Assembly (NCBI RefSeq): GCF_000622405.1 | Contig: NZ_JASF01000005.1 | Coordinates: 2,418,001-2,482,000, forward strand | DNA from: Sulfitobacter donghicola DSW-25 = KCTC 12864 = JCM 14565 | GTDB taxonomy: Bacteria; Pseudomonadota; Alphaproteobacteria; Rhodobacterales; Rhodobacteraceae | Reading direction: 5' to 3' | DNA length: 64,000 nucleotides | Shown: in pieces, positions 44,745 through 54,331 of the stretch | Layout of the letters: every line of letters starts with the position of its first letter | Position numbering within the stretch: position 1 is the first letter of the stretch | The notes under the pieces: generated by a model | Databases searched by the model: none | The model's input: only the letters and a program-made list of their open reading frames with translations | What the model was told of the DNA's origin: nothing | Program-made: the position numbers and the translations under genes

Positions 44745-45611
44745 TTACGCCACGTTTGATAGGGTTGATTGCGGTGTAACCCCCAGCGCGCGGCAGACAT
44801 CGCGCGTCAGCTCGGGGCGGTTGAGCGTGTAAAAGTGCAAGGCTTCGACCCCTTCGGAGATCAGCGTGCTGCACATTTCGGTGCATAGGGTGGTCGAGAG
44901 CAGCTCGGTCCGGTTGTCGCGTTCGGCCACGCGGTAGGCTTCGTCTAGCCAGCTGGGGATTTTGGTGCCGCAGCGGGTGGCGAATTTGCGGGCCGAGGTC
45001 CAGTTGGTGATCGGCAGGATGCCAGGGGTGATGGGTTTGGTGATGCCAGCGGCCGCGCATTGATCGCGGAACCGCAGGAAGCTTTCGGGCTCAAAGAAGA
45101 ATTGCGTGATGGCCTCATCCGCGCCTGCGTCGAATTTGCGTTTCAGGAACTGGATATTGGCGTGTTGGCTGGCCGCATCTGGATGGCAATCGGGGTAGGC
45201 GCCAACGCGGATGTTGAATTTATCTTGCAGGGCAAGGGCTTCGATCAGCTCGACCGAGTTGGCAAACCCTTCTGGGTGGGGGATAAAGCGGTCTTGGCCA
45301 GCCTGTGGATCGCCGCGCAGGGCGACAATATCTGTCACGCCCGCCGCGTGGAATTTTTCGGCAACCTCCATGGTTTCCTGCACGCTGGCCCCCACGCAGG
45401 TAAGGTGCGCCGAAACGGGCAGCTTGGACGTTTTATGCAGCACCAGCGCAGCATCATGGGTCAGGTCGCGTGTTGAGCCACCCGCGCCATAGGTGATGGA
45501 AAAGAAGCGAGGTTCCAGCGGCGCCAAGGCCTGCGCGGTTTCCCATAGCTTGAATGACGCATCCACAGTCTTTGGTGGGAAGACTTCGAAAGAGATATCA
45601 GCGAGGGGCAT
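44745..45611 (-). CDS. metF: 5,10-methylenetetrahydrofolate reductase
   Basis: 288 residues from the ATG at 45611 with AAGGA upstream. Family motifs: ISFEVFPPKT, FFSITYGAGGSTRD, HLTCVGAS, VALRGDPQ, VGAYPDCHPD and ITQFFFEPE. The FAD enzyme makes 5-methyl-tetrahydrofolate for methionine synthesis. It is divergent from metR, and a consensus MetR box lies 46 bases upstream of its start. Confidence 0.97.
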   Translation of the reverse strand: MPLADISFEVFPPKTVDASFKLWETAQALAPLEPRFFSITYGAGGSTRDLTHDAALVLHKTSKLPVSAHLTCVGASVQETMEVAEKFHAAGVTDIVALRGDPQAGQDRFIPHPEGFANSVELIEALALQDKFNIRVGAYPDCHPDAASQHANIQFLKRKFDAGADEAITQFFFEPESFLRFRDQCAAAGITKPITPGILPITNWTSARKFATRCGTKIPSWLDEAYRVAERDNRTELLSTTLCTEMCSTLISEGVEALHFYTLNRPELTRDVCRALGVTPQSTLSNVA

Positions 45612-45657
45612 GGCGGGTTCCTTTTTCATTTCGGTACTTGTCGCATAGATTGATTTG

Positions 45658-45670
45658 TGAAACAAATTCA
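45658..45670. promoter_or_regulatory. MetR binding site between metF and metR
   Basis: TGAAACAAATTCA is a perfect match to the MetR consensus TGAA-N5-TTCA known from enterobacteria, including an A at the centre. It lies in the 92-base divergent region. Additional TTTCA half-sites follow toward metR. Confidence 0.85.
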
Positions 45671-45703
45671 TAACTTTCATCTTTAACATGAGGCTTGGCT
45701 CAT

Positions 45704-46609
45704 ATGCATATCGAGTTCCGCCATTTGCGCACCATTCAGGCGATCCACCGTGCGGGAGGATTGGCGCGGGCAGCCGAGATGATGAACATCACGCAAAGCG
45801 CGCTGAGCCATCAGGTGAAGGGGTTGGAGGATCAGGCGGGGGTTGAGCTGTTTGTGCGCCGCTCAAAGCCGCTGAAACTGTCGCCAGCGGGGCAGAGATT
45901 GCTAAAGCTGGCCGAGCAGGTGTTGCCGCAGGTGGCTGCGCTGCAGGATGAATTTAGCGGGCTGCGCGATGGCAGCGCGGGGCGGATGCATATCGCGATT
46001 GAATGCCACGCCTGTTTTGAGTGGCTGTTTCCGGTGCTTGAGCAGTTTCGCCGCTCGTTCGGGGAGGTGGATGTGGACATCCGCCCCGGGTTGGCGTTTG
46101 ACGCGATGCCCGCGTTACTGCGCCAAGAGGTCGATCTGGTGGTGTCTTCGGACCCCGAAGAGATTGAGGGCGTCGAATTTATTGAACTGTTTGATTATCA
46201 AGCGGTATTTGTCGCGGCCAGCAGCCACCCATTGGCGAAAAAGCCGTTTGTGACGGCCGAGGATTTTCGCGATCAAACGCTGATCACCTATCCAGTTGAA
46301 CGCTCGCGATTGGATGTGTTCAGCCAGCTTTTGATGCCTGCCAAGGTAGAGCCTGCGCATGTGCGTCAGGTCGAGCTGTCGGCGGTGATCTTGCTACTGG
46401 TGGCCTCTAACCGAGGGGTATCGGTATTGCCCGATTGGGTGGTGCGCGAGGTGAAATATTCCTCGGATTACGTGACGCGCCCCTTGACCGAGCACGGCAT
46501 CACGCGGCGCCTATATGCAGCGATCCGTAGTGAGGACCGTGAAAAGCCGTTTATGCAGGAATTGCTGGGTCTGGCGGGAACCGAGGCGCGCAAGTTGCAG
46601 GCTGTTTAG
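45704..46609 (+). CDS. metR: LysR-type regulator MetR
   Basis: 301 residues from the ATG at 45704 (a TTG at 45695 is an alternative). N-terminal LysR HTH: IQAIHRAGGLARAAEMMNITQSALSHQVKGLE is the characteristic stretch, with the C-terminal effector domain containing IECHACFEWLFPVLEQF as in MetR. MetR activates methionine genes with homocysteine as co-inducer. Position next to metF and the MetR box support the name. Confidence 0.9.
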   Translation: MHIEFRHLRTIQAIHRAGGLARAAEMMNITQSALSHQVKGLEDQAGVELFVRRSKPLKLSPAGQRLLKLAEQVLPQVAALQDEFSGLRDGSAGRMHIAIECHACFEWLFPVLEQFRRSFGEVDVDIRPGLAFDAMPALLRQEVDLVVSSDPEEIEGVEFIELFDYQAVFVAASSHPLAKKPFVTAEDFRDQTLITYPVERSRLDVFSQLLMPAKVEPAHVRQVELSAVILLLVASNRGVSVLPDWVVREVKYSSDYVTRPLTEHGITRRLYAAIRSEDREKPFMQELLGLAGTEARKLQAV

Positions 46610-46776
46610 GAGGGGGAGGTGTCCGCTTTGTGGGGTTTTGTTGCCGACTGTCACTCAACGATAATTGGCCGCAGTCAGCCCAAAGCAGATTTGGCCGCAA
46701 TCTTAAGTTTCTTTTTGGGGAACTTGTGGCTATCGGATGTATTTGAGTGCTTGATAGCTTCTGGGAGTGCCGAAAA

Positions 46777-47409
46777 ATGAATGATTTTCGCAGCGGAGAT
46801 GAGTTTGCGGCGTTGATGGTATCATTAGGTCGGATCGAACGGGTCAATCACGTTGCGTTTGAGGCGGCATCGGCTTCAGAGCGAGACACTCAAGGTGTTC
46901 AAGACAGGCGTCGCTTAGAGCGGGAAAACAAATACCTGTCTCGACAATTGCGTTCGGCGCTGATTTGTTCTGCGTACTCGTTGGCTGAGGCTGCTATCAT
47001 CGGCCTCGCCCCCAGTGGGAGCCCGTGCAAAAAAGATATTCAGCAAGCATATGGACTCAGAAAAGACGGGAAAATCCCAAAATTGTACCGAGCACAATAC
47101 TTGCTACAACATGTAACTGGAATATGCGTGAGCGATCCGTGGGATATGAGCTGGTCCAGCTTGCATCGACTAAGGCAATTGCGAAACACGCTAATACACG
47201 ATGGCGGGGTCGGTGAAGTGGATGCACTCTCAGGTGTGCTGGATCGCGACGACGGATTTGCAGCATGGGTGGAGCCGATGTTCGAAGGTTCTGAAACATC
47301 GATTTATGTGTTGGTCGTTGGAGAAATGCACTTCAGGCAATGGCTACAGATGCTGCAAAAAATCGTCTATGATATCGATGCTGAGCTATCGAAACTAGTG
47401 ACAGAGTAA
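46777..47409 (+). CDS. HEPN-motif protein, unknown function
   Basis: 210 residues from the ATG at 46777 with GGGAG upstream. It is helical and soluble. LRQLRNTLIHDGG holds the HEPN signature Rx4H (RN-T-L-I-H), which in HEPN ribonucleases forms the active site. An upstream helix ICSAYSLAEAAIIGL fits the four-helix fold. HEPN proteins occur in toxin-antitoxin and defence systems, but no nucleotidyltransferase partner is present. Codon use and AT content look different from neighbours metR and the oxidoreductase. Confidence 0.6.
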   Translation: MNDFRSGDEFAALMVSLGRIERVNHVAFEAASASERDTQGVQDRRRLERENKYLSRQLRSALICSAYSLAEAAIIGLAPSGSPCKKDIQQAYGLRKDGKIPKLYRAQYLLQHVTGICVSDPWDMSWSSLHRLRQLRNTLIHDGGVGEVDALSGVLDRDDGFAAWVEPMFEGSETSIYVLVVGEMHFRQWLQMLQKIVYDIDAELSKLVTE

Positions 47410-47622
47410 CGTATCGAGTACCGAATCAACATAGGCGTTGTTGAGAGCGGGTCTCACCGCTCCACCAATTGCATTCTCGAATCTGCAAAGTTCACTATCT
47501 GCGCAAAGCTGTCATCGGGGCAATTGCAGCATTCGACACAATGGGCTCAAACCTGACCTTCGCTGCGGCGTTGCTGGGGCGGGTGAGGTCGCGCGCCGCG
47601 GGGGGGCGGCGCGCGGGAGGGG

Positions 47623-48651
47623 TTAGATGACTTTTACCATGGCTTTGCCGGTGTTGCCGCCGGTGAGCAGCTTGATAAAGGCGTCGGGTGCGTTTTCTAG
47701 GCCTTCGGTGATGTCTTCTTGGACAGCGACTGCACCGCTGGCGATCATCGGGCCGACTGCTTTGTGGAAGTCGCCCATGCGGTCCCAGTAGTTGGAGATG
47801 ATAAAGCCATTGATGCTGAGCGATTGGACAAGAGCGTGGCGCCAGATTTGCTGGCCTGTGAGGCCTGCGTCGACTTCTTTTGTTTCATTATACCATGCGA
47901 TCATGCCGCACAGCGGGATGCGGCCAAAGAGGTTCATCAGGGGCAGGACGGCCTCTAGCACTTTGCCGCCGACGTTTTCAAAATAGATGTCGATGCCGTC
48001 TGGGCAGGCTTTGCCGAGGTCGTCGCGCAGCGCATCGGCGCTGTCATAGGCGTGGTGGTCGAGGCATTCGTCAAAGCCGAATTGTTCAACAGCCATTTTG
48101 CATTTCTCTGGCCCGCCTGCGATGCCGACGGTGCGCAGCCCCAAGGATTTGGCGACTTGGCCGACCATGGACCCCACAGGGCCAGTAGCAGCGGCCACGA
48201 CAAGGGTTTCGCCTGCCTTTGGTTTGCCGAATTCCATCAAGCCCAACCAGCCCGTAAACCCTGGCATGCCGAGAACGCCGAGCGAATAGGTGATAGGGGT
48301 AACCTTTGGATCGACTTTGGCGAGGCCCACGGCGGGCACTGCGGCATGTGTTGCCCAGCCAAAGCCGCCCATGACGAATTCGCCCACGGCATAGCCTTCG
48401 GCGTTTGAGGCGATGATTTCGCCGACCGATCCGCCTTCCATTTTGCCATCAACGGGGATGTTGGCGGCATAGGATTTAGAATCGTCCATGCGGCCGCGCA
48501 TATAGGGGTCGAGGGACATGTAATGCACGCGCACGAGGACTTCGCCTTCGGCTGGCGTGGGGATTGGCAGCTCTTCTAGGCGGAAGTTTTCGGGGGTTGG
48601 CGCGCCTTTGGGGCGGCTGGCGAGCGCGATTTGTTTCATTGTTTCAGTCAT
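47623..48651 (-). CDS. NADP-dependent oxidoreductase, MDR family (CurA/2-alkenal reductase-like)
   Basis: 342 residues from the ATG at 48651 with GAGGAGG upstream. Zinc-free medium-chain reductase features: MSLDPYMRGRM early and the nucleotide-binding AAATGPVGSMVGQVAK in the middle; then IDIYFENVGG. Relatives reduce alpha,beta-unsaturated ketones and aldehydes, such as E. coli CurA. It stands alone; the 213 bases between it and the HEPN gene hold nothing recognisable. Confidence 0.9.
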   Translation of the reverse strand: MTETMKQIALASRPKGAPTPENFRLEELPIPTPAEGEVLVRVHYMSLDPYMRGRMDDSKSYAANIPVDGKMEGGSVGEIIASNAEGYAVGEFVMGGFGWATHAAVPAVGLAKVDPKVTPITYSLGVLGMPGFTGWLGLMEFGKPKAGETLVVAAATGPVGSMVGQVAKSLGLRTVGIAGGPEKCKMAVEQFGFDECLDHHAYDSADALRDDLGKACPDGIDIYFENVGGKVLEAVLPLMNLFGRIPLCGMIAWYNETKEVDAGLTGQQIWRHALVQSLSINGFIISNYWDRMGDFHKAVGPMIASGAVAVQEDITEGLENAPDAFIKLLTGGNTGKAMVKVI

Positions 48652-48789
48652 GGGGTCCTCCTCTGGATTGGGGCAACCGTATCTTAGTCTTGGGGCGTTA
48701 CAAGAATCACGCAACGTCACTGGCTATTGGCTTTTGTCGTGGCACGTCCTAAAGGGGGGACTTATCCATTCAGAAAAGGCCGCATCGAC

Positions 48790-49575
48790 ATGGTTGGTAG
48801 TGCAAATCTTAATATCATGATCAAAGCGGCGCGTTCAGCTGGCCGCGCGCTTGTGAAAGACTTTCGTGAAGTCGAAAACCTTCAGGTATCCATGAAGGGT
48901 GCAGGCGATTTTGTCAGCCGCGCTGATCTGAACGCCGAGAAGATTTTGAAGGACGAGCTGCGCGGCGCGCGTCCGACCTATGGCTGGATCGCCGAGGAAG
49001 GTGGCGCAGAAGAGGGTGAAGACCCGACGCGCCGCTGGATTGTTGATCCGCTGGATGGCACCACGAACTTTTTGCACGCTTTGCCGCATTGGGCGGTTTC
49101 CATCGCGCTAGAGCATAAAGGCCAGATCGTTGCGGGCGTTGTGTTTGACGCGGCCAAGGACGAGATGTTCTTTGCTGAAAAGGGCACAGGCGCGTGGTTG
49201 AACGAAAGCCGTTTGCGTGTGTCTGGCCGCCACCGGATGATCGAGAGCATTTTTGCAACGGGTATTCCGTTTGGGGGTCGTTCTGATTTGCCAGCGACTT
49301 TGCAGGATGTGGCGCGTTTGGCGCCTGCTTGTGCGGGTATTCGCCGTTGGGGCGCTGCCTCATTGGACCTCGCCTATGTGGCGGCGGGCCGCTACGATGG
49401 CTTTTGGGAGCGTCGTTTGAACGAGTGGGATCTGGCTGCTGGTTTGCTCATCGTGAAAGAGGCGGGTGGTCTGGTTGAGCCGATCAATCCGCAGGGCGAT
49501 GTTTTGCAAGATGGTGAGATTATCGCGTCCAACGAGGCGATCTTTACCAGCTTTTCCAAAGTGGTCCGCGGCTGA
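48790..49575 (+). CDS. Inositol monophosphatase-family phosphatase
   Basis: 261 residues from the ATG at 48790. Metal-binding motifs: WIAEEGG with the conserved Glu, WIVDPLDGTTNF and EWDLAAGLLIVKEAGG. The SuhB/IMPase family dephosphorylates inositol phosphates and can also associate with RNA polymerase in some bacteria. It is divergent from the oxidoreductase gene. Confidence 0.95.
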   Translation: MVGSANLNIMIKAARSAGRALVKDFREVENLQVSMKGAGDFVSRADLNAEKILKDELRGARPTYGWIAEEGGAEEGEDPTRRWIVDPLDGTTNFLHALPHWAVSIALEHKGQIVAGVVFDAAKDEMFFAEKGTGAWLNESRLRVSGRHRMIESIFATGIPFGGRSDLPATLQDVARLAPACAGIRRWGAASLDLAYVAAGRYDGFWERRLNEWDLAAGLLIVKEAGGLVEPINPQGDVLQDGEIIASNEAIFTSFSKVVRG

Positions 49576-49577
49576 TC

Positions 49578-49949
49578 CTATTTCCGGTCTGAGGGGTGGT
49601 TCACCCCGTCAGTCCACGGGATCGGGTCATGTTCCCAGGTATCAACCCCTTTGATACAGCCAAGGTTGATCCCGCATTGGGCGGGATCAGAGCGGCGTTG
49701 GTGGTATAGGTAGATGCCACAGGTTTTACAGAAATAGTGTTTCGCGGTGCCCGTTCCCCAGCTGTACAGCTGTAGGTTATCGGCGCCTTTTGTGACGACC
49801 ACGCTGGCGGTGGTTGCTGTGACAGCGGCGGCTTGTCTGCGTTTGCAGAACGAGCAGGTGCAGCGGCTGGCGTCTGCTAACCCGTTGGGCAGTGTCGCGC
49901 GCACAGCGGTTGCGCCGCAATGGCAGCTGGCTGTGACCTCGACGCTCAT
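49578..49949 (-). CDS. GFA/CENP-V-family zinc protein
   Basis: 123 residues with the zinc-binding cysteines CHCGAT, CSFCKR and CKTCGIY. The family is named for glutathione-dependent formaldehyde activation, though most members lack a demonstrated reaction. Its start overlaps the rhomboid protease stop by four bases (ATGA), so the two are co-translated. Confidence 0.93.
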   Translation of the reverse strand: MSVEVTASCHCGATAVRATLPNGLADASRCTCSFCKRRQAAAVTATTASVVVTKGADNLQLYSWGTGTAKHYFCKTCGIYLYHQRRSDPAQCGINLGCIKGVDTWEHDPIPWTDGVNHPSDRK

Positions 49950-50686
49950 TTGCGCTTTACCTTAGGGAGCGAGCTGGGCAGGACGTATTTCGCTTCGGGG
50001 TGGGGCGGATGGCCGTGGGTCTTTTGCCAAAAGGCCATACCGCCAAGGCGCAGCCAAAGCGGTATCGTGAGCAGCAGCCCAGCCACAAAGCCCCCTGCAT
50101 GGGCCCAATAGGCAACACCGCCACCGCCTTGGGCGGCGCCAAGGCCGCCAATGAATTGCATGCCGAACCAAAGGATCAGCATGATCCATGCAGGGATCGG
50201 GAAGATGCGGAAGATGATGACGAGGATCAGCAGGATGTCGATTTTCGCTTTTGGGAAGAGCAGCAGATACCCCCCCATCACGCCAGCAATGGCGCCCGAT
50301 GCGCCTACGGTCGGTACAAAGGATGTCGGATCGGATACCACATGCGCCAGACCAGACAGGACGCCCGTGATCAGGTAAAAGCTCAGATAGGGCATATGGC
50401 CCATCTCGTCTTCCATATTGTCGCCAAAGATCCACAGGAACAGCATGTTCCCCGCCAGATGCATCCAGCCGCCATGCAGGAACTGCGAGGTGAGCAAGCC
50501 GCCATAGCCGTCGCCCTCAGTGATGCGGCGGGGCAGCAGTGCCCAATCGTAATAGAACTGGGCCAGCGCCCGTTCATCCCCTGAAATAGGTAGCATACTG
50601 AGGAAGATGCCGATGTTTGCAGCCATCAGGGCGTAAGTCACATAGGGGACGCGGCCCGAGGGGTTATGATCACGAAGAGGAAACAT
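49946..50686 (-). CDS. Rhomboid-family intramembrane serine protease
   Basis: 246 residues from the ATG at 50686 with six membrane segments. Catalytic pieces: GWMHLAGNMLFLWIFG, then VGASGAIAGV with the Ser and WAHAGGFVAG with the His. Rhomboids cut single-pass proteins within or near the membrane. It is cotranscribed with the downstream GFA-family gene. Confidence 0.93.
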   Translation of the reverse strand: MFPLRDHNPSGRVPYVTYALMAANIGIFLSMLPISGDERALAQFYYDWALLPRRITEGDGYGGLLTSQFLHGGWMHLAGNMLFLWIFGDNMEDEMGHMPYLSFYLITGVLSGLAHVVSDPTSFVPTVGASGAIAGVMGGYLLLFPKAKIDILLILVIIFRIFPIPAWIMLILWFGMQFIGGLGAAQGGGGVAYWAHAGGFVAGLLLTIPLWLRLGGMAFWQKTHGHPPHPEAKYVLPSSLPKVKRK

Positions 50687-50805
50687 GGGGCAAAGGCTCT
50701 GCGATTGGGCGCGAAGGGTCAAGGGCGATTGCGCGGCCCGCCTTGGAAAGGATTAAGGGGCGGCACCCAACCAGCGGTCAAGCTGGATGGATGCTGCCAT
50801 TTTGG

Positions 50806-53800
50806 TCAGGCTGACGCCCCCAGCAGGGCCGCGTTACCGCCAGAGGCGGTGGTGTCGACGCAGACGTGGCGCTCTTGTCTGACGCGGGCGGTGTCGGGCA
50901 GGCCGCGCAGCAACGGGATGATGGGGCCCGTGCGCTTTGCGAGGGCTTGCTCAAAGCTGGCGGCGGTTTTCGCATCGCCCCACCAAAGAACGCCGCCATA
51001 TTCGGGCCCTGTCGTTAGATCGGGGGCTGCGACAGCGCCAAGCGCCACCACAGCGACCCCACCCAGCGCCTCAACGGCGCGTTTTTGGGCCTCGGCGGTT
51101 TCTGGGCTTGGCCCTGCACATAAGAGCGCCGCGCGGGGCAGGGTAGAGAGGCGGTTGCTTTCGCCTGTAGGGCCAGGAAGGGTGAGTGTGTCGATTGCTG
51201 CTGCGCTATGGTCTGGCAATGCGGGGAGAGGGGCGGATGCCTCCCAAGGGGCAGGGGCTGACATCGTGTCAGGAGCGGAGAAGCGCGGCAGGTAGTTCGG
51301 GCCGCCCGCCTTGGGGCCGGTGCCAGAAAGACCTTCGCCGCCAAAGGGCTGGCTGCCGACAATCGCGCCGATCTGGTTGCGGTTGATATAGATGTTGCCT
51401 GCTTCGATCCGCTCGGACACATGTTGAACGCGGTCATCAATGCGGGTGTGAAGGCCAAAGGTAAGGCCGTAACCCGTTGCGTTGATTGCATCAATCACAT
51501 CGTCCAATTCGTGGGATTTGAAGGTGGCGATATGCAGGACGGGGCCGAAAATCTCGCGCTTGAGGTCTTCGATGCCTTTGACGCGCAGGATGGTCGGCGC
51601 GATATAGGTGCCGTGATCTGGCGTGGCCAATTCTGCGACCAGACGGTTTTCGCTGCGTGCGGTTGCGATATGGGCGGCGATGCCTGCGCGCGCGTCCTCG
51701 TCGATGACGGGGCCAACATCGGTGCTGAGGTGCCACGGATCGCCGATGTTCAACGCCTCCATCGCGCCGATGAGCATTTCCTCAAACGGCTGTGCGATGT
51801 CTTCCTGAACATAGAGGCAGCGCAGCGCCGAGCAGCGCTGCCCAGCCGATTGAAAGGCGCTTTCGACGATGGCTTGGACGGCTTGTTCGGGCAAGGCGGT
51901 GCTATCGACGATCATGGCGTTCAGGCCGCCTGTCTCGGCGATCAGCGGTGTGCCGGGGGCGCAGCTTTCGGCCATGGCCATACGGATGCGTAGGGCTGTT
52001 GCGGTTGAGCCAGTAAAGGCGACGCCGTTGATGCGCGGATCAGAGGTGAGAGCGGCGCCAACATCCCCGCCACCTGGTAGCAATTGCACAGCCTCGGTCG
52101 GCACACCTGCTTCGTGCAGGATCGAGATCGCAAGATGCGCGATCAGGGGTGTTTGCTCGGCTGGTTTGGCAAGGACGGCGTTGCCTGCGGCAAGGGCGGC
52201 GCTGATCTGGCCGAGGAAAATCGCAAAAGGGAAGTTCCAAGGCGAGATGCAGGTAAAGATGCCTGCGGCGGGGGTGTTTGTGGCTTGGGCGGCGTAATAG
52301 CGCAGGAAATCAACACCTTCGCGCAGTTCGGCCACACAGTCGGGTTGGCCTTTGCCTGCTTCGCGAGTGAGCAGGGCAAAGATTTCGCCAAAGCGGTCTT
52401 CGTAGATGTCTGCCGCGCGCAAAAGCGCTTTGCGCCGCTCATCCAGTGGTGCGTCCCATGGGGTGGCTGCATCGAGCGCGGCGGCAACATCGGCAGGGGT
52501 TGCATTGCGCACAATACCCGGCGCCGCGCCAAGCCCTGTGGGCGATGTGACGTCTTGGGCGGGGGCAGGGGCGCTGGTGCCTGCGATCAGGGGCGCGGCC
52601 TCCCAAACATGGGTGGCAAAGGGCGCGCGCGCGGTTTCAAGCGCGGTTAGGGTTGGCGTATGGGTCAGGTCAAAGCCACGGGCATTTGCGCGCAGGGGGC
52701 GGAAAATCTCGGGGCCTTTGGGGATGGTCGGGACGCTGGCCTGAAGTTTGGCAAAGGGATCTTGGGCGACTTCCTCGGGGGCGACGTCTTCGTCTACGAT
52801 CTGGTTGACAAAGCTGGAGTTCGCGCCGTTTTCCAACAGGCGGCGCACCAGATAGGCCAGCAGATCCTTATGCGCGCCGACGGGGGCATAGATGCGGCAG
52901 CGGGTTTTGCCGTTTTCCAGCACAATATCGTGCAGCGTTTCGCCCATGCCGTGCAAGCGTTGGAATTCAAAGGTTTCTTTATCCTCGGCCATATGCAGAA
53001 CGGCGGCCACTGTGTGGGCGTTATGGGTGGCAAACTGGGGATAGATGCGATCCGTCATGTTCAGCAGTTTGCGCGCATTGGCGATATAGCTGACATCGGT
53101 TGCGGCCTTGCGGGTAAAGACGGGAAAGCCGTCGATCCCTTCGACCTGAGCGCGCTTGATCTCGGTATCCCAATAGGCGCCTTTGACCAGCCGCACCATG
53201 ATTTTGCGGTCATGGGTTTGGGCCATGTTGTATAGCGCGTCAATCACGCTGCCTGCACGCGGGCCATAGGCCTGCACCACAACGCCCATGCCATCCCATC
53301 CCGCAAGGGCGGGTTCGCTCATCACGGCGTTGATCACATCCAGCGACAGGCCAAGGCGGTCTGCCTCTTCGGCATCGACGTTCAGGCCCATGCCCGCAGA
53401 TTTGGCAAGCAGACACAGGGCGCGCAGGCGGGGCACCAGATCACGCATCACAGAGGCCTCTTGTGCCACCTCATAGCGCGGGTGCAGCGCCGAGAGCTTG
53501 ACCGAAATCCCGGGATTGCGGCGGATATCATCGTGGGTGCATCCTTTTGCGATCGAGCTGATCGCGTCGGAATAGCTGAGGTGGTAGCGGCGGGCGTCTG
53601 CCTCGGTGCGGGCGGCTTCGCCGAGCATGTCATAGGAATAGGTATAGCCCTTTGCCTCCATCCCTGCGGCGCGTTTCATCGCGCCTGTGATATCTTCGCC
53701 CAGCACAAACTGGCGGCCCATTTCCTTCATCGCGCGGGCAACGGCGGTGCGGATCACCGGTTCGCCCAGACGTTTGATGGCAGCGCGCAAGTGGCGGATT

Positions 53801-54222
53801 GGGCCGGGCTGTTCGTCATCCAGAACACGGCCTGTCAGCATCAGCGCCCAAGTCGAGGCATTCACCATTGTCGAGGTGGAGTGCCCCATATGGCGGCCCC
53901 AATCGGAGGGGGCGATTTTGTCTTCGATCAGTGCATCCATGGTTTCGGCATCGGGAACACGCAGCAGCGCCTCGGCCAGACACATGAGGGCGACACCTTC
54001 GTCGGTGGATAGGCCGTATTCGGCCAGAAATACTTCCATCATGCCTGGTGATGTGGTGGCACGGATATCACGCACCAGCTGCGCGGCAGCACTGCTGATG
54101 GTGGATCTATCAGAGGGGGATAGATGAGCGGTTTCGATCAGGGTGCCTAAAACGGCATCTGCATCGGCGTAAGTGTTTTGATCAATGCCTGCGCGAAGAG
54201 AGGCGGAAGTATCACGTGTCAT
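50806..54222 (-). CDS. putA: Bifunctional proline dehydrogenase / L-glutamate gamma-semialdehyde dehydrogenase
   Basis: 1138 residues from the ATG at 54222 (AGGAG eight bases upstream). The proline dehydrogenase half contains VSVKLSALHPRYE-like and MVRLVKGAYWDTEIK motifs; the aldehyde dehydrogenase half has ETGGLNAMI and the catalytic Cys in SAGQRCSALR. There is no N-terminal ribbon-helix-helix, so it is not a self-regulating PutA. It oxidises proline to glutamate, feeding electrons to the quinone pool. Control is probably by the divergent Lrp-type gene. Confidence 0.97.
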   Translation of the reverse strand: MTRDTSASLRAGIDQNTYADADAVLGTLIETAHLSPSDRSTISSAAAQLVRDIRATTSPGMMEVFLAEYGLSTDEGVALMCLAEALLRVPDAETMDALIEDKIAPSDWGRHMGHSTSTMVNASTWALMLTGRVLDDEQPGPIRHLRAAIKRLGEPVIRTAVARAMKEMGRQFVLGEDITGAMKRAAGMEAKGYTYSYDMLGEAARTEADARRYHLSYSDAISSIAKGCTHDDIRRNPGISVKLSALHPRYEVAQEASVMRDLVPRLRALCLLAKSAGMGLNVDAEEADRLGLSLDVINAVMSEPALAGWDGMGVVVQAYGPRAGSVIDALYNMAQTHDRKIMVRLVKGAYWDTEIKRAQVEGIDGFPVFTRKAATDVSYIANARKLLNMTDRIYPQFATHNAHTVAAVLHMAEDKETFEFQRLHGMGETLHDIVLENGKTRCRIYAPVGAHKDLLAYLVRRLLENGANSSFVNQIVDEDVAPEEVAQDPFAKLQASVPTIPKGPEIFRPLRANARGFDLTHTPTLTALETARAPFATHVWEAAPLIAGTSAPAPAQDVTSPTGLGAAPGIVRNATPADVAAALDAATPWDAPLDERRKALLRAADIYEDRFGEIFALLTREAGKGQPDCVAELREGVDFLRYYAAQATNTPAAGIFTCISPWNFPFAIFLGQISAALAAGNAVLAKPAEQTPLIAHLAISILHEAGVPTEAVQLLPGGGDVGAALTSDPRINGVAFTGSTATALRIRMAMAESCAPGTPLIAETGGLNAMIVDSTALPEQAVQAIVESAFQSAGQRCSALRCLYVQEDIAQPFEEMLIGAMEALNIGDPWHLSTDVGPVIDEDARAGIAAHIATARSENRLVAELATPDHGTYIAPTILRVKGIEDLKREIFGPVLHIATFKSHELDDVIDAINATGYGLTFGLHTRIDDRVQHVSERIEAGNIYINRNQIGAIVGSQPFGGEGLSGTGPKAGGPNYLPRFSAPDTMSAPAPWEASAPLPALPDHSAAAIDTLTLPGPTGESNRLSTLPRAALLCAGPSPETAEAQKRAVEALGGVAVVALGAVAAPDLTTGPEYGGVLWWGDAKTAASFEQALAKRTGPIIPLLRGLPDTARVRQERHVCVDTTASGGNAALLGASA

Positions 54223-54291
54223 TGGCTTGCTCCTGATTTCATATTGACCTAACATACCCTGTAAATGGAGGATGTTTCGCCTTCATTCGAC

Positions 54292-54305
54292 TTAACGGAA
54301 GTTAA
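54292..54305. promoter_or_regulatory. Inverted repeat between putA and putR, candidate operator
   Basis: TTAAC-GGAA-GTTAA is a perfect repeat with a four-base spacer in the 109-base divergent region, placed for control of both genes by the Lrp-type regulator. Confidence 0.5.
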
Positions 54306-54331
54306 AATGATTTAATTTTTGGGAGAATGGA

